A DNA stretch of 64,000 nucleotides from Lachancea mirantina (GCA_900074745.1 LT598462.1:682001-746000), one strand, 5' to 3'. Counted from the first letter of the stretch, positions 19,512 through 29,726 are shown. Numbers and translations are program-made. The notes: generated by a model from the sequence alone, not told the origin.

Positions 19512-22500
19512 TCATCTATTAAACTTGGACAGGTCCGATTGAAGGTTGACAATTTCACTTCTGAGTCTGGCACTGCCTTCATTTTGCAAGCACGACTCCA
19601 ACCGCTCTCTTTGCTCCCGCAACCTTGAGGTGATTGGGAGGTTATCGAAGTTGCTACTGTTAATAAGAATGTCAAACAACGCTGCCCAAAGATCTTGTTT
19701 CCAATATCTCTTCAACGTCCCGCAAATGGCATATCGATTTTCCGATATTCGCTTAGTTTCTATGAATTTCCCGAAAAGCATTACATGTATTATTCCGGCA
19801 AGCCCATAGTAATCAGCTTCGTAAGTCCAGGGTCTCCCCTCTCTCATTTCGGGACAGTCTTGTTGATCAGTGTGCCAATTGGCCTTGAACCTCGTGCCGA
19901 GCGGAAAGAGAGTCAAATCGAAAGAGCGGCCAAAATCTATCAAGTAAATACCTTTCGAGGACCATCCGTTTTTCCCCGTTGGATCATAATTTCCTAATGG
20001 CATCCCGTTGTCTTCAAAGCGAATCATGCAATTATCAGCTTTCAAGTCACCATGTATGATACCCACGTCGTGAATACACTCAAGGACTTTCATCAATTCA
20101 ACAGTAATAAACATGCAAAGGTATTCATTCAGTGCATTAGCAGAGCGTCCCTTTTCAGCACTGATAAGATCGAGAACGGTACCCTGATGGGCATAATTCA
20201 GGACTAGATAACTTTCATCCTGAAAGCAATGAAGTGAACTCACATTTATTATTGACTCTAGTATTTTGTGACCCATCAACCTGGTTTCTACCTGCTTCAA
20301 AATGTAAAACTCCCACGTACTCGCTGGTTTCTCAACCTTCAGTGCTTTCAAAGAACCTGTACTGGATTCCGCTAAGTACACTGTAGCATATCCACCTTCT
20401 CCAAGCTCCGCCCTAATGCAGTACAAGTCATTTGTCTTTTTGAAATCAATTATTGGATTTTTGTTCGCAGATTTGGACACTTTATGAATCTTCTTTAGCA
20501 GTGAGCTCATTTTCAAACATTGACTGTAACTGAAAAAGGTGCCGTAGGTGTCCAAAGAAGGCTGAATTGATGACAGCATGGCTTCCCTTCTTTTTTCACT
20601 AAGAGGATCTGGTATGACAAGGTTGTTGTCTGCAGGAGGCAGGGCTTGTAACTGTGGTTGGGTCAAAAAAGGTGAGCTCTCAGTCGTGATAGATCCCAAG
20701 AAATCGCTTTTTCTCGTATCCTCATCATTCGTCTCTGCGTCAAGTGCCATTCTGATCGTGCTTTCCGTCCGCTCATTGATTGGAGTCATGTATTCTTGAA
20801 GTTTACTTTTGTAAGACGGTGTGACCGCGTCTTTCACTTGATGGAACTTGTCTTGGGATTTTTTGAGCGGTGTTCTTTCAACCCGACCTCCTTCTGGAGC
20901 GACATCTTTAACTTCTGTTAGATCATCCATGCTTTTCCTCGTAAATTCTTGAGTGAAATTTTCATAAACCGCAAATTTGGAGGTGGTGTCATCAGTATCA
21001 ATATGACCTTTGGGCTCAGAATAGCTTTGATTGAACATTGAATACACTTCGTTCATCGCGTCCTTCGAGAAAAAAGTGACAGTGGGCGAGCCCGGTTCCT
21101 TTTCTTTATCCTTTCTCGGTATTGAACTTCCGGGATGCGCTTCATCATTAAGTGGAAGGACAGACGTACAAGTAATCTTTTGAATTCCAGACGAAGAGGT
21201 ACGCGTCTCGTTTTTGCCGCCGACACTCTCCTTGGCAGGAATGCTCTCAATTGCAGTTTTTTCTTTAAGCGCCAACTTGGGCCTTTTCGAGACATTACCT
21301 TGCGTTGATGATGCACTAGCCGATGATCTTGTTGGGCGATCGTTGTCATTAGCTGGTTTTATTCGCTTTTGGTAAATATCTCTTGATATGGCCAGAATCT
21401 CTTCAAATGAAAACTCCTGAGTGGCAGAGGGGAAAATTATGTCAAAGTTGCAGTCGATTTTTTCAGGTTTTCGACCTGCACTCTCAATTATCTTGTACAC
21501 GGGCTTACTTCTTCCGATATCATCTCTGAAAACTGAAATTCTTTCTGCTGGTCTTACGCTCGGTGTTTCTTGGACCATTTTACCAACATTCGAACTAGAT
21601 CTTATCGGAATAGCTAGTTTTTTATTCTCCTTATCTCGAAATCTTTTCGCTTCAAGCAAATCCCAACCCTCGTTTCTTAACATTATCATACTATGCGCTT
21701 CGCTTTCGTCTTTAAAAATCTGATGTTTAGCGTGCAACTGATCCAAACTACTGCCCGCAGTAACAAAATCTTCGCGTATTTCATCTTTACCCTTCCCAAG
21801 AATTACGCTAGACTCTACCTGGTCTAATAAGCCGTCTCCGGTTGCAATTGACGGCACTTTTACGTTCATGACCCGCATGTTGTCATCAAAATCAGCCAAA
21901 CTTTTCTTCAATCTTTGCAAAGGACGTGCGTTCTGCTCGATCCCGCGAGTCAACACATCCCTAGCTTGCGCGTAGTCCTTCATTTCGACTAACAAGGATG
22001 CAAAATCCTCGTAAAAAAGAGTCAGTTTGATTCCAATCTGTTTCCTTGACATGTACACGAATATGGTTTGTCTCTCCTGCAAGGCGCTTGAGAACAACTC
22101 GACGTAGCACAACCACAGCCTGACATACCGAGGGTCGTTTCGATACGTTTCAATGTCCTTGAAATACATCAGACAACGCTCCAGCACCTCGACCATACCA
22201 CTTTGTTTTGTCTGGGGTCCCTGCGTATAAGCGGTGTTTATCCAGTCGATATATTCCAGATAAAGCTCTAAAGGGTCATCCAAGACTTCCAGTTCCGTTA
22301 AAATACGATTTTCAAATGCCAATCGCTTTTCAGCGATTCTGTCCGCACTTCGGGCTTCGCTCTTGTCTTGCAATGCGTTGGATAAAGCAGCAGCTGATCT
22401 TCCGTTTTTGAGTGGCAAAATGTTCTCTTTATCGGACTCAATGACATCAAAGTTGGTCACAGGAGTCGTACGTGAAACTCCAGAGTCCATCACACGTCCG

Positions 22501-22571
22501 GACCTTACCAATCCTAACGATTTCCTCGTCTTGTGAGATGTCCCTGCAGCAGTTAGCCGTCTTGTTTTCAT
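19512..22571 (-). CDS. BUB1: Unduplicated spindle checkpoint kinase BUB1/MAD3
   Basis: 1019 residues. From the N-terminus: KEN box 1 (residues 48-50, in ESDKENILPL), a Mad3/Bub1 TPR domain (about 78-225), KEN box 2 (314-316, in RDKENKK), a Bub3-binding GLEBS motif (about 373-402, FSFEEILAISRDIY), a MNEVYSMFNQ motif near 506-515, and a Ser/Thr kinase domain from about 715. The kinase keeps the glycine loop (GEGGYATV), the lysine (K745), HGDLKADN (840-847) and DFG (879-881), so it looks catalytically competent. In S. cerevisiae these functions are split between ohnologs MAD3 (YJL013C) and BUB1 (YGR188C). This locus joins their contexts, with CCT3 on the MAD3 side and CRH1 on the BUB1 side. Confidence 0.95.
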   Translation of the reverse strand: MKTRRLTAAGTSHKTRKSLGLVRSGRVMDSGVSRTTPVTNFDVIESDKENILPLKNGRSAAALSNALQDKSEARSADRIAEKRLAFENRILTELEVLDDPLELYLEYIDWINTAYTQGPQTKQSGMVEVLERCLMYFKDIETYRNDPRYVRLWLCYVELFSSALQERQTIFVYMSRKQIGIKLTLFYEDFASLLVEMKDYAQARDVLTRGIEQNARPLQRLKKSLADFDDNMRVMNVKVPSIATGDGLLDQVESSVILGKGKDEIREDFVTAGSSLDQLHAKHQIFKDESEAHSMIMLRNEGWDLLEAKRFRDKENKKLAIPIRSSSNVGKMVQETPSVRPAERISVFRDDIGRSKPVYKIIESAGRKPEKIDCNFDIIFPSATQEFSFEEILAISRDIYQKRIKPANDNDRPTRSSASASSTQGNVSKRPKLALKEKTAIESIPAKESVGGKNETRTSSSGIQKITCTSVLPLNDEAHPGSSIPRKDKEKEPGSPTVTFFSKDAMNEVYSMFNQSYSEPKGHIDTDDTTSKFAVYENFTQEFTRKSMDDLTEVKDVAPEGGRVERTPLKKSQDKFHQVKDAVTPSYKSKLQEYMTPINERTESTIRMALDAETNDEDTRKSDFLGSITTESSPFLTQPQLQALPPADNNLVIPDPLSEKRREAMLSSIQPSLDTYGTFFSYSQCLKMSSLLKKIHKVSKSANKNPIIDFKKTNDLYCIRAELGEGGYATVYLAESSTGSLKALKVEKPASTWEFYILKQVETRLMGHKILESIINVSSLHCFQDESYLVLNYAHQGTVLDLISAEKGRSANALNEYLCMFITVELMKVLECIHDVGIIHGDLKADNCMIRFEDNGMPLGNYDPTGKNGWSSKGIYLIDFGRSFDLTLFPLGTRFKANWHTDQQDCPEMREGRPWTYEADYYGLAGIIHVMLFGKFIETKRISENRYAICGTLKRYWKQDLWAALFDILINSSNFDNLPITSRLREQRERLESCLQNEGSARLRSEIVNLQSDLSKFNR

Positions 22572-22814
22572 CTAATTGTCAACTTTCCTGTTATTAAAAT
22601 CACGTGATATCTGAATGAGAGAGGCTATTACATACTGTAGGATTATAGTTAAATGCAAAGTGCCAACACTTTGAAGCGCTTCAAATGGGTCTTAAAATTT
22701 CATATCAACTGATGGACTTCTTGAAGCGCGTATTTATAAAGTACAGGAAAATTGGGTTGGGAATTATGACGTTGACCATCGGGTCTCTTCTTTTAAAGGG
22801 AACTTTTTGAGAGA

Positions 22815-24974
22815 TTAAGCAGAAACCTTTTGATAACTGCAGTAAAAACTGAATACAGTCGAAAGAACGAGTAAAACGCAAATCATTGGAGGCCCATATT
22901 TGTTCTCGTAATCAACAGCGTTTTTAAGTCTTATATTGACGACTCTGTCGCGATAAACGTATGCACTGTAGAGAATCGTTACGAGTGCAGTGAGGAAAAA
23001 ACCAACAGAGGCAACCATGGTTGTGGCAGTTCCGTAGGTCAGCATGGAAATGGCTACAGCGTTGAGGATGAGAGCGATCGAGAGCCACGATAAGAACGTT
23101 CTTTCGGTCGCAAAATAGACCTTTGGTTCGACCCTCACAGGAACACAAATGGTCTTTCCTGGAGGCGCTCTCACAGTCGTGTCGAAAACGGTACCCGGAG
23201 CCACTTTTGTAATCTGGTCCCCATAGAGGTAGTGATTCCAAAAGGCCAAAAATTCGTACCACTTTTTGGCCACTGGGTTTGATGCAGTGTTCGCTCTGCG
23301 CTGAAATGCGACAGCGGCGCCTGACTGGCCCGGCGCAAGGGCGGGAGCACCGGCGGGCTGTTCATTGACGTCCTCGATGGCACCATAGCCAACGCGCTCT
23401 TCCGTATCAAGCAAATTGCCAGAGGGATTAGAGCCACCCGAAAAGAAATCATCCTCACTGTCATTTTCAGATCTTCCAGGACGGTTTATATTGATTTGGG
23501 ATGATATGACGGGCTTCCTGATGTCCACAGCCATCTGCGGTAGCCAGAAGGGTATGGAGTCAACTTTGTCGTTGAGCAATGTGGCGACACCGTGAATGAA
23601 TTTCGAGAACTTGGGTACTGGCTCAACTAAGTGTGACCCTACAAGTTCGCGGACCCATTCGGGAGGCTCTTGACCTAGCTGTGTCTGTAGTTTGACCTCT
23701 AAAACTGCGTAAGGAAATCTACAGATTTCAGACTCTTTCAACTGCTTGAAGGGCCAGTCTACGCCGATATCCATACGTCTCCAATTGCCCTTGGTTCTAT
23801 CGTTGCCGTCGAAATTGTCCTCTCTGACCATGCTTAATTCGGTGTCTAACGAAATACGGACACGAGCATCGCCAGGAAGCTGGAAAGCGGTTCGGTTGTA
23901 AAAGGATCTCGCGACAGGTCTTAGCTTCTTTTTGAGCATCGTATACTGAATTTCCGTGGCCAGAGCTTCCAAGTTCTCGATTTCCTTCATAGACTTCTTA
24001 CCATCTTTACGCATCTTGGCGAACGCTTTTTCAACCGTATATTTCCCCTTCAAGAAATCGTTCACATAGCGTTCCTTCAGAGCAAATCTGGCCTTGACGG
24101 ATTTTTCACCAGTCCAATCCTCTCTATGGGTCTTTCTCTCGACGAAAATGGTGTCAGAATTCATACCACCGTACCATCTCAGTCTGTGCGCTTCTGCACC
24201 TTCGTCTTTGCGTAGACGACCGTAGTAGAGGTCCAAATCCTCGTTGTCGTAGTAGATAGACGTGATTGCGGAGTCCTCTTTCTCGAATTCTTTGTTGGTG
24301 TTAAACACAAGTACAGGAAGGTGTTTCAAAATGATTAGTTTCAACTCCGTGACATTGTCGGGATGAACCCAGTATTTGGTAGTCTGTCTCACGAAGTTTT
24401 GTTGCTTCCCACCAGCCGCGGAATCGCCTCTAACTGGATTACCACGCGTTCTGACCACGTCGTAAAGTTGAGATATTTTGACAACGAGCTCGTCGTAATT
24501 TTCTTTGAAAAATGGCTTGGAGTCAAGTCTCACCTGGAAAATTGGCTTCAAGGTAAATTTGGTCTTCTTGTCATGCTTCTTGATAATTTTTTGGAAACCC
24601 GTGTAGTTCAGCCGCGAGAATTTGGCCAAATCGTGCACATCGGCGATAATATCGGACAATTCGTCTTCCAGAATCTCAAAATCCAAGTCGGATGGCGGAG
24701 TATTCGAATCCAAAGCACGCACGGTCATTTGAACTTGTTCATGCGCTTCTTTCACACGTCTGGTCACTTCGTTGTGTTTGACCTTGCAAAAGGTGTAAAC
24801 TTTGTCCAATTCGACTTCCAGCGATTCTAAAAACTGCGTCTCAAGCTCCTCGGTCCAATGGCCGTGACTCGAGCTCAGATTTTCTTCCAACTCGTTCTTC
24901 AAATCTTCATAGGATATGTAGTAGTAACTGTACTCGCGAATAAGCGATCTGTTAAGTTGTTCACCAAATCTCAT
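22815..24974 (-). CDS. VTC4: Vacuolar polyphosphate polymerase Vtc4
   Basis: 719 residues from [12 protein letters not shown]. cerevisiae Vtc4 has 721 and begins MKFGEHLSKSL. The frame stays open upstream, but the extra residues are not conserved. An N-terminal SPX domain (about 1-150, with [19 protein letters not shown]) precedes the catalytic tunnel domain (about 190-480; [25 protein letters not shown]-like and [10 protein letters not shown]). Three C-terminal membrane segments (about 625-715) follow. Vtc4 makes polyphosphate from ATP and moves it into the vacuole under control of inositol pyrophosphates bound by SPX (family knowledge). A CACGTGGT element at 25149, 175 bp upstream, fits Pho4 control. 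Confidence 0.96.
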   Translation of the reverse strand: MRFGEQLNRSLIREYSYYYISYEDLKNELEENLSSSHGHWTEELETQFLESLEVELDKVYTFCKVKHNEVTRRVKEAHEQVQMTVRALDSNTPPSDLDFEILEDELSDIIADVHDLAKFSRLNYTGFQKIIKKHDKKTKFTLKPIFQVRLDSKPFFKENYDELVVKISQLYDVVRTRGNPVRGDSAAGGKQQNFVRQTTKYWVHPDNVTELKLIILKHLPVLVFNTNKEFEKEDSAITSIYYDNEDLDLYYGRLRKDEGAEAHRLRWYGGMNSDTIFVERKTHREDWTGEKSVKARFALKERYVNDFLKGKYTVEKAFAKMRKDGKKSMKEIENLEALATEIQYTMLKKKLRPVARSFYNRTAFQLPGDARVRISLDTELSMVREDNFDGNDRTKGNWRRMDIGVDWPFKQLKESEICRFPYAVLEVKLQTQLGQEPPEWVRELVGSHLVEPVPKFSKFIHGVATLLNDKVDSIPFWLPQMAVDIRKPVISSQININRPGRSENDSEDDFFSGGSNPSGNLLDTEERVGYGAIEDVNEQPAGAPALAPGQSGAAVAFQRRANTASNPVAKKWYEFLAFWNHYLYGDQITKVAPGTVFDTTVRAPPGKTICVPVRVEPKVYFATERTFLSWLSIALILNAVAISMLTYGTATTMVASVGFFLTALVTILYSAYVYRDRVVNIRLKNAVDYENKYGPPMICVLLVLSTVFSFYCSYQKVSA

Positions 24975-25513
24975 TTCACGCTTAGAGCACCAACGAGCTC
25001 CTGAATTAAGATCACCTGCTCTTCTACGTAATCGAAGTTGTACAATTCGTGACCAGAACCCTTTGATCAAATATAATCTCTTCGCCAAGTCCTTCTCCTT
25101 ATAATCTAGGAAGCGTCAAAATGAAAAATTACCTGATAATCAATTCCACACGTGGTAGAAAAGAGTAGTGAAAAGTGGATGTGGGTAGGGAATTGGGTAG
25201 GAAAATGACTAGAGAATTGGGTAGATGTACGGGTATAGGTACAGGTATATGTACAGTAAGACTAGATTTACACATATGCTATGTGGTAAAGGAAGAGAAG
25301 ATAAGTAGATTGGAATCTAGGTAGAGATTAAAGTAGAGTTCTATAATGCTGAACTAGCGATTGAAGTTGCTCAAGGAACGGCTAGAGTCGCTGAGGCGAA
25401 CAGCTGAATGTTTCGCTAATTTAGCACATGCAAATTAAAAGGGGGAGGGAGAAGTTTTCTATGTGTGATGAGGCTATTTCTGCCTTTTATCGCATATCCG
25501 CCGCGCCGCGACG
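24975..25513. other. VTC4 promoter region with short GGTAG-type repeats
   Basis: A 539-bp gap upstream of VTC4 and downstream of RPC17. It contains the CACGTGGT site and, at about 25189-25255, a patch of imperfect repeats built from GAATTGGGTAG (twice) and GGTAYAGGTA-like units. No gene is seen. Confidence 0.55.
25149..25156 (+). promoter_or_regulatory. Candidate Pho4 site (CACGTGGT) upstream of VTC4
   Basis: CACGTGGT matches the high-affinity Pho4 core CACGTGGG/T. It lies 175 bp upstream of the VTC4 start. VTC genes are phosphate-starvation targets in S. cerevisiae, so function here is inference from the family. Confidence 0.5.
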
Positions 25514-25981
25514 TCACACAGCACATGCTTTCTGGACCGCATCAATCATGACGGCGGTTTGATTTTCGGAGAACCGCGAATCGCACTCTTCGACTATCGA
25601 GTACAGATGTACCATATTCGTAGGCAACTGGTTCACGATTTGCAATTTCTCTGCCTTAAACAACTCGAATCCGTTCAACGTAGCCATGAGCTCTCTGAAC
25701 TTAGCGTCGTTCAATCGTGCTAGATGCGAATTTGACGCTTTTGATTGCCCACTCTCGCCCTCTTCAGCCTCGGTGGCGTTTTTCGACAGCGAAAGGTAAT
25801 GTACAGTATCACGAGTTATCTTTTGCAACTGAGGCAGATTATACGGTCTTCTCCTTTTCCCGTTGGCATCTCTACCGCCTTGCAGTTCAGGTACCCAGTT
25901 GTGTTCTCTCTCGAGTTGCGAGAGGAACTGAAGTACTTCGTAGTCACTGACAAATGCTTCCCTGACCGATTCTATCTTCAT
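25514..25981 (-). CDS. RPC17: RNA polymerase III subunit Rpc17 (C17)
   Basis: 155 residues (S. cerevisiae: 161). The N-terminal SDYEVLQFL and PYNLPQLQKITR match the HRDC-like Rpc17 N-domain, and the C-terminal LFKAEKLQIVNQLPTNMVHLYSIVEECDSRF is close to identical with the family core. Rpc17 pairs with Rpc25 to form the Pol III stalk and contacts Brf1 during initiation (family knowledge). It follows VTC4 on the same strand, as YJL011C does YJL012C. A tRNA gene lies just upstream. Confidence 0.95.
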   Translation of the reverse strand: MKIESVREAFVSDYEVLQFLSQLEREHNWVPELQGGRDANGKRRRPYNLPQLQKITRDTVHYLSLSKNATEAEEGESGQSKASNSHLARLNDAKFRELMATLNGFELFKAEKLQIVNQLPTNMVHLYSIVEECDSRFSENQTAVMIDAVQKACAV

Positions 25982-26118
25982 TCCTTGGTTTTAGAAGGCG
26001 TGCGATGAGTTCTTATTCCATAATAAAAGATCATCGAAATTTAGCATATGAGAGAGCAATAAAAATGACGTTGGCCAGTCACTATGGTGGCTAGAAGGAT
26101 CTCAGTTTCATCAGAAGA

Positions 26119-26191
26119 GCCTTGTTGGCGCAATCGGTAGCGCGTATGACTCTTAATCATAAGGTTAGGGGTTCGAGCCCCCTACAGGGCT
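26119..26191 (+). tRNA. tK(CUU): tRNA-Lys (CUU)
   Basis: 73-nt intronless tRNA. The acceptor stem GCCTTGT pairs with ACAGGGC (one G-T). The A box contains TGGCGCAATCGGTAG, the anticodon loop ACTCTTAAT reads CTT, and the B box is GGTTCGAGCCC. A T-rich Pol III terminator follows at about 26192-26205. Confidence 0.97.
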
Positions 26192-26347
26192 TCTTTAATT
26201 TTTTCAAATTAAGCTAGAAGAAGCTCTCCGTCTGATCCACATGAGGTCGATAAGGATCTTATAATGGGCTATGGGGCTCAGTCATTATTGAGTTTCACAT
26301 TATCCATTCTTTTTTACATAAGTGTATGCATGCTATGTTAATTGAGT

Positions 26348-27793
26348 TCAGATGAACAGGGCCAGAGTGCCGAGCATCAGCGAAAAGCTGAGGTGCAGCA
26401 TGTTACCAATGTTGCTCATAGAAATTGATATGGTAGAAGAGCCAGAAGCCGAGCTGGAGCTGCTGGGAGAGGAGCTGGCATGATTCTGGGTGCCCGAAGT
26501 TATCAATGTGGTCGCAGATGGCGAAGATGTGACGGAAACGCCGGCGTCTTGATTGGCCGTGGTTGTGGCCTGCGTATTAGATGGAGTGGTTGTCGCGACG
26601 GTAGAGCTGGCAGGCTCGGAGGTTGCCGATGCAGCGGCAGAAGACGTCGAAGATGAAGATTTGACAGAAGATGAGGGCGAACTCGAAGATGAGGACGATG
26701 CAGAAGAGGCAGAGCTGGAGGAGACCGAAGAACTGGAGCTAGATGCGCTGGAGCTAGATGCGCTGGAGCTAGATGCGCTGGAGCTAGATGCGCTGGAGCT
26801 AGATGCGCTGGAGCTAGATGCGCTGGAGCTAGATGCGCTGGAGCTAGATGCACTGGAGCTAGAGCTAGTAGCAGAGCTGGAAGCACTGGTGGAAATAGTT
26901 TGGCCCCCAGCCAAAGACGAATAATCCTCTTGGGCTTGGTCGTATCTGCCGTAAACTTTACCGCCGTGAGCGTCAATGGATTCCCAGCTGCCAGACTGGC
27001 CGTTGTAAGAGTACTGAGACCCGGTAGAGTAGTCTGTGACGATGACGCGCTTGACGTACATCGTGAAAGGAGCCTTGGAGTAATCGGTCAAACCGCCGGC
27101 CCATTCGATAGTACCAGGAGCGTTGCTTGGATCACCGCCGGCCCAGGCACCCATCATAATGTACATGGGAGTTTGAGGGTAACCCTCACTAGAGTCGTTA
27201 CTCAAGGTTCTGACCGCGTTACCGTCAAGGTACCACACGGTTTGGTCCATAGCCCAGTCAACGGTGTAGTTGTGGAATTCGGACTGGGGCTCGTAAACGC
27301 CGTGGAAAGCACCTCTATCGTAAGTAGTGGTGTCACCTTTGGAGAAGAAATTGGACTGGAACTGCGTCGTATCGCCGCCGACCCATTCAATATCGATTTC
27401 GTCGAGGTCGTCACTCTGGAGATAAAACGACGAAACGATACCTTGGCCCGCTGCGGCCTTGAGTTCAACCTCTACTTTGCCGAACATGATATAAAAGTCG
27501 GATTTGAGACTTGGGTTGTCAAACCGTTTGTTTATGGTCATAGCCAGCCCGTCAGAGGAGTAATTGAGCTGACCGTTGGTCGTGGCACGGGTAAATCTGG
27601 AGCTCGAGTCCGAGTTGAACGTTTCTGAGAACGAGGAGCCCAAGGCTGGATCTGGCGAGCACCCGCTCGTTTTGAGCGGGTTACAAGCCGCGGCTGTTGA
27701 AGACGCTGCAGGTGCGACAGAGCTGGAAGCATCTGCGAGCACGGAGCTAGCGCCGAAGGCGCTAGCTACGAATAGATTGCTGAGACGGACCAT
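26348..27793 (-). CDS. CRH1: GPI-anchored GH16 chitin transglycosylase Crh1
   Basis: 481 residues (S. cerevisiae Crh1: 507). A cleavable signal peptide (about 1-20) leads to a GH16 domain whose catalytic DEIDIEW is at 131-137. A Ser/Ala-rich stalk from about residue 298 contains eight near-identical SSSAS units, and a hydrophobic C-terminal tail (LHLSFSLMLGTLALFI) is typical of GPI attachment. Crh enzymes transfer chitin chains to beta-1,6- and beta-1,3-glucan in the wall (family knowledge). The gene is separated from BUB1 by VTC4, RPC17 and a tRNA; in S. cerevisiae CRH1 (YGR189C) adjoins BUB1 (YGR188C). The stalk repeat is a 15-bp DNA minisatellite. Confidence 0.95.
   Translation of the reverse strand: MVRLSNLFVASAFGASSVLADASSSVAPAASSTAAACNPLKTSGCSPDPALGSSFSETFNSDSSSRFTRATTNGQLNYSSDGLAMTINKRFDNPSLKSDFYIMFGKVEVELKAAAGQGIVSSFYLQSDDLDEIDIEWVGGDTTQFQSNFFSKGDTTTYDRGAFHGVYEPQSEFHNYTVDWAMDQTVWYLDGNAVRTLSNDSSEGYPQTPMYIMMGAWAGGDPSNAPGTIEWAGGLTDYSKAPFTMYVKRVIVTDYSTGSQYSYNGQSGSWESIDAHGGKVYGRYDQAQEDYSSLAGGQTISTSASSSATSSSSSASSSSASSSSASSSSASSSSASSSSASSSSASSSSASSSSSSVSSSSASSASSSSSSSPSSSVKSSSSTSSAAASATSEPASSTVATTTPSNTQATTTANQDAGVSVTSSPSATTLITSGTQNHASSSPSSSSSASGSSTISISMSNIGNMLHLSFSLMLGTLALFI
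26733..26852 (-). repeat. 15-bp coding minisatellite in CRH1 stalk (8 units)
   Basis: Eight tandem copies of a 15-bp unit (+ strand CTGGAGCTAGATGCG). Seven are identical and the last differs at its final base; a degenerate ninth follows to 26867. The unit length is a multiple of three, so copy-number change keeps the frame. On the coding strand it encodes the pentapeptide SASSS. Confidence 0.97.
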
Positions 27794-28169
27794 CGCGTGT
27801 GTGGGGAGTGTGGGGTGTGCGGCGCGTATAGAGACGACTACAGAGACTATTTGCCAGCTTTAAATATGAATTTGCACCAGCCTCGTGCATCGCTCCTCAC
27901 CTATATATATCCATGTATTCCATGTTCACACGTTCCCACGGGTTGCCGGACGTTTCGCGTCCCGTAGCCTCATTCCAGCTATTTCGTTGTCGGACCTTGG
28001 TCTCACCTCCGATCGCATCTGCGTTGGCATCTACGATGGCACTTACGGTTTTCGTGTTTACGCGTCAGCGGCATGCACAGAAGGCTTTTCGTGTCTCAGG
28101 TTAAAAATAGCACAAGAAAGCCAAGCCACGCGAATTTATTACGTAAGCGCCGCAAAGCTGCGAAAAAAA
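27794..28169. other. CRH1 promoter region
   Basis: A 376-bp gap between the CRH1 start and the 3' end of tRNA-Trp. A TATATATA tract occurs at 27903-27910, about 110 bp before CRH1. A run of A's at 28163-28169 is the T-tract terminator of the minus-strand tRNA. No other gene is seen. Confidence 0.55.
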
Positions 28170-28271
28170 TGAAACGGACAGGAATTGAACCTGCAACCCT
28201 TCGATTGCAATACTCCGTGGATTTCCAGGATTTAACTGGAGTCGAAAGCTCTACCATTGAGCCACCGCTTC
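28170..28271 (-). tRNA. tW(CCA): tRNA-Trp (CCA) with 30-nt intron
   Basis: 102-nt gene with a 72-nt mature form. The acceptor stem GAAGCGG pairs with CCGTTTC. The A box is TGGCTCAATGGTAGAGC, the anticodon stem TTCGA/TCGAA, the anticodon CCA, and the B box GGTTCAATTCC. The intron occupies about 28206-28235, after position 37 as in all S. cerevisiae tRNA-Trp genes. Position 37 reads G here, where I recall A in S. cerevisiae. Confidence 0.96.
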
Positions 28272-29726
28272 ATTTCGTGAAAGGGGAGGTGGCCAAACGC
28301 TACATGAAGCGATGCGGATGATGGGTGCGAGGTGATGTCTCAACCCTGTGGTATAATTGTACACTGGGTGGCCCTAGTCGTCACGTTAAGTAGCCGGGTA
28401 AAACTCATACCCACTCCAAATCCAAATTTACTTCCCCGGTGCGAAAAAGGTGAGTCACAAATGAGTCATCACTTTGTACGTACGAGTACTTTGTGGGTAA
28501 CATGGGGATGTCTAGCAATATGTAGTTTTAATATGTTCACGAAACCCTTTCATTGCCAATGAGCGGCATTGCGTGAGGTTTTTATTATTGGCGAGTTTTA
28601 TCAAGGACAGACCCATAGCGACCAAAATGAGTCGCACTGGGTCGACCGGAATGAGTAATATTCAGGTTTTCGTACAAAATTGTTACCCACTGGTCAAGTC
28701 TGACCCTATGGGTTAGTACCATCACATAAAACTGGCGTCATTCCATACACAGTAATACAACATTTATAAAGTCGGGCCTCCAGTCGAAACCTCAAAGAAT
28801 CGGAACCTCCACCCAAGATTCTCCCGTTATAAGGTTCAGATCCCATACGCTATAGGAATTAAAGTACACCATTAGCGAAAGACCATACATGTGAAGAGAG
28901 TCATTATGTACGAAGTACCTGAGTCCAAGCAGTATCACGCCTACTGCTACAAGGGGCGTTCTAATGAGTCAACACTCATAATGAATCAAATCGTGCGCAG
29001 TACAGTCATCGGTCCTCGAGTGATGGTAACGACTACGACTCTAATGCGCTTGAAGCGTGTATGGTGTTAGTAAGTGTTGAAATTCGCAATCGTGCTGTCA
29101 CCGGGGCTTGACATGACGTTCCTCACTGAGTACTCCCACATGTAGAGACAGGGTCATTCTCCCTGTGAGATAGAGATTATTACATCATTGCGCAGGTTAG
29201 CTGGTGACTGAGATATCTATAGGGATGTGCAAGGGATGTGCAAGGGCCACGCAAATCAAAACGACGAATCACGTATGAGCGAGACGAGAACGGTGATATA
29301 TTGAGAAGCTACACCTACAGTAAGGCGGGGGCAGGGTCGGGAAATGATACACGATGACCAGCTTCCGCTTATTAGCCGCTGAGCCTCAAGGATGTATGGG
29401 TGCTACATAGTGGTATCGCTTTTGACGGGGTTCAACTTCTCTCGCCTCCTGCGGCTTCCGGAACAATGCGGCACTGTTCTCGAAGGCGCGGAAGGCACCA
29501 GGAAGCAGACAATAAGAAACGTGAAAATAATCAAAGGCATCGCCGATGAGAAGCAAAAAGCGCCGAACCGGGTCAGCTGGTGCTGGCTCCAGTTTGATGC
29601 CGCAACCCGAAACCACGGGCAAAAGAAACACCACAGTCTGTGGGCCTCGCAGAATATATCTTTTCGAACAAGCATCCAAGTGGAGAGCGGCGTTTACAGC
29701 GACTCTTCCGCTGGCGAAAGACATCG
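28272..29726. other. tRNA-Trp-HIP1 intergenic region
   Basis: A 1.45-kb gap. It contains three perfect Gcn4-type TGAGTCA sites (28451, 28462, 28965) and several near-matches. An 11-bp tandem duplication (AGGGATGTGCA twice) lies at 29221-29242. GTGGGTAACA at 28494 recurs inverted at 28681. Several reading frames near 29390-29860 lack recognisable products. No RNA gene is seen. Confidence 0.5.
28451..28468. promoter_or_regulatory. Pair of Gcn4-type TGAGTCA sites
   Basis: TGAGTCA at 28451-28457 and 28462-28468; a third lies at 28965-28971. These match the Gcn4 half-site pair exactly. The next protein gene downstream is HIP1, an amino-acid permease, but the pair is over 1.2 kb from its ATG and only about 180 bp from the tRNA-Trp gene. 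The target is therefore uncertain. Confidence 0.45.

Noticed and set aside
24975-25088. 38-residue N-terminal extension of VTC4
   Set aside because: The conserved SPX start MRFGEQL begins at 24974. The upstream residues are basic and unlike any SPX protein.
26553-26924. Antisense acidic repeat frame opposite the CRH1 stalk
   Set aside because: It is the mirror of the Ser/Ala-coding minisatellite. Open frames on both strands follow from the repeat unit being a multiple of three.
28680-28762. TGTTA...CAACA-bounded segment as a solo LTR
   Set aside because: Only about 83 bp long, with no target-site duplication or primer-binding site. The end motifs are short enough to be chance.
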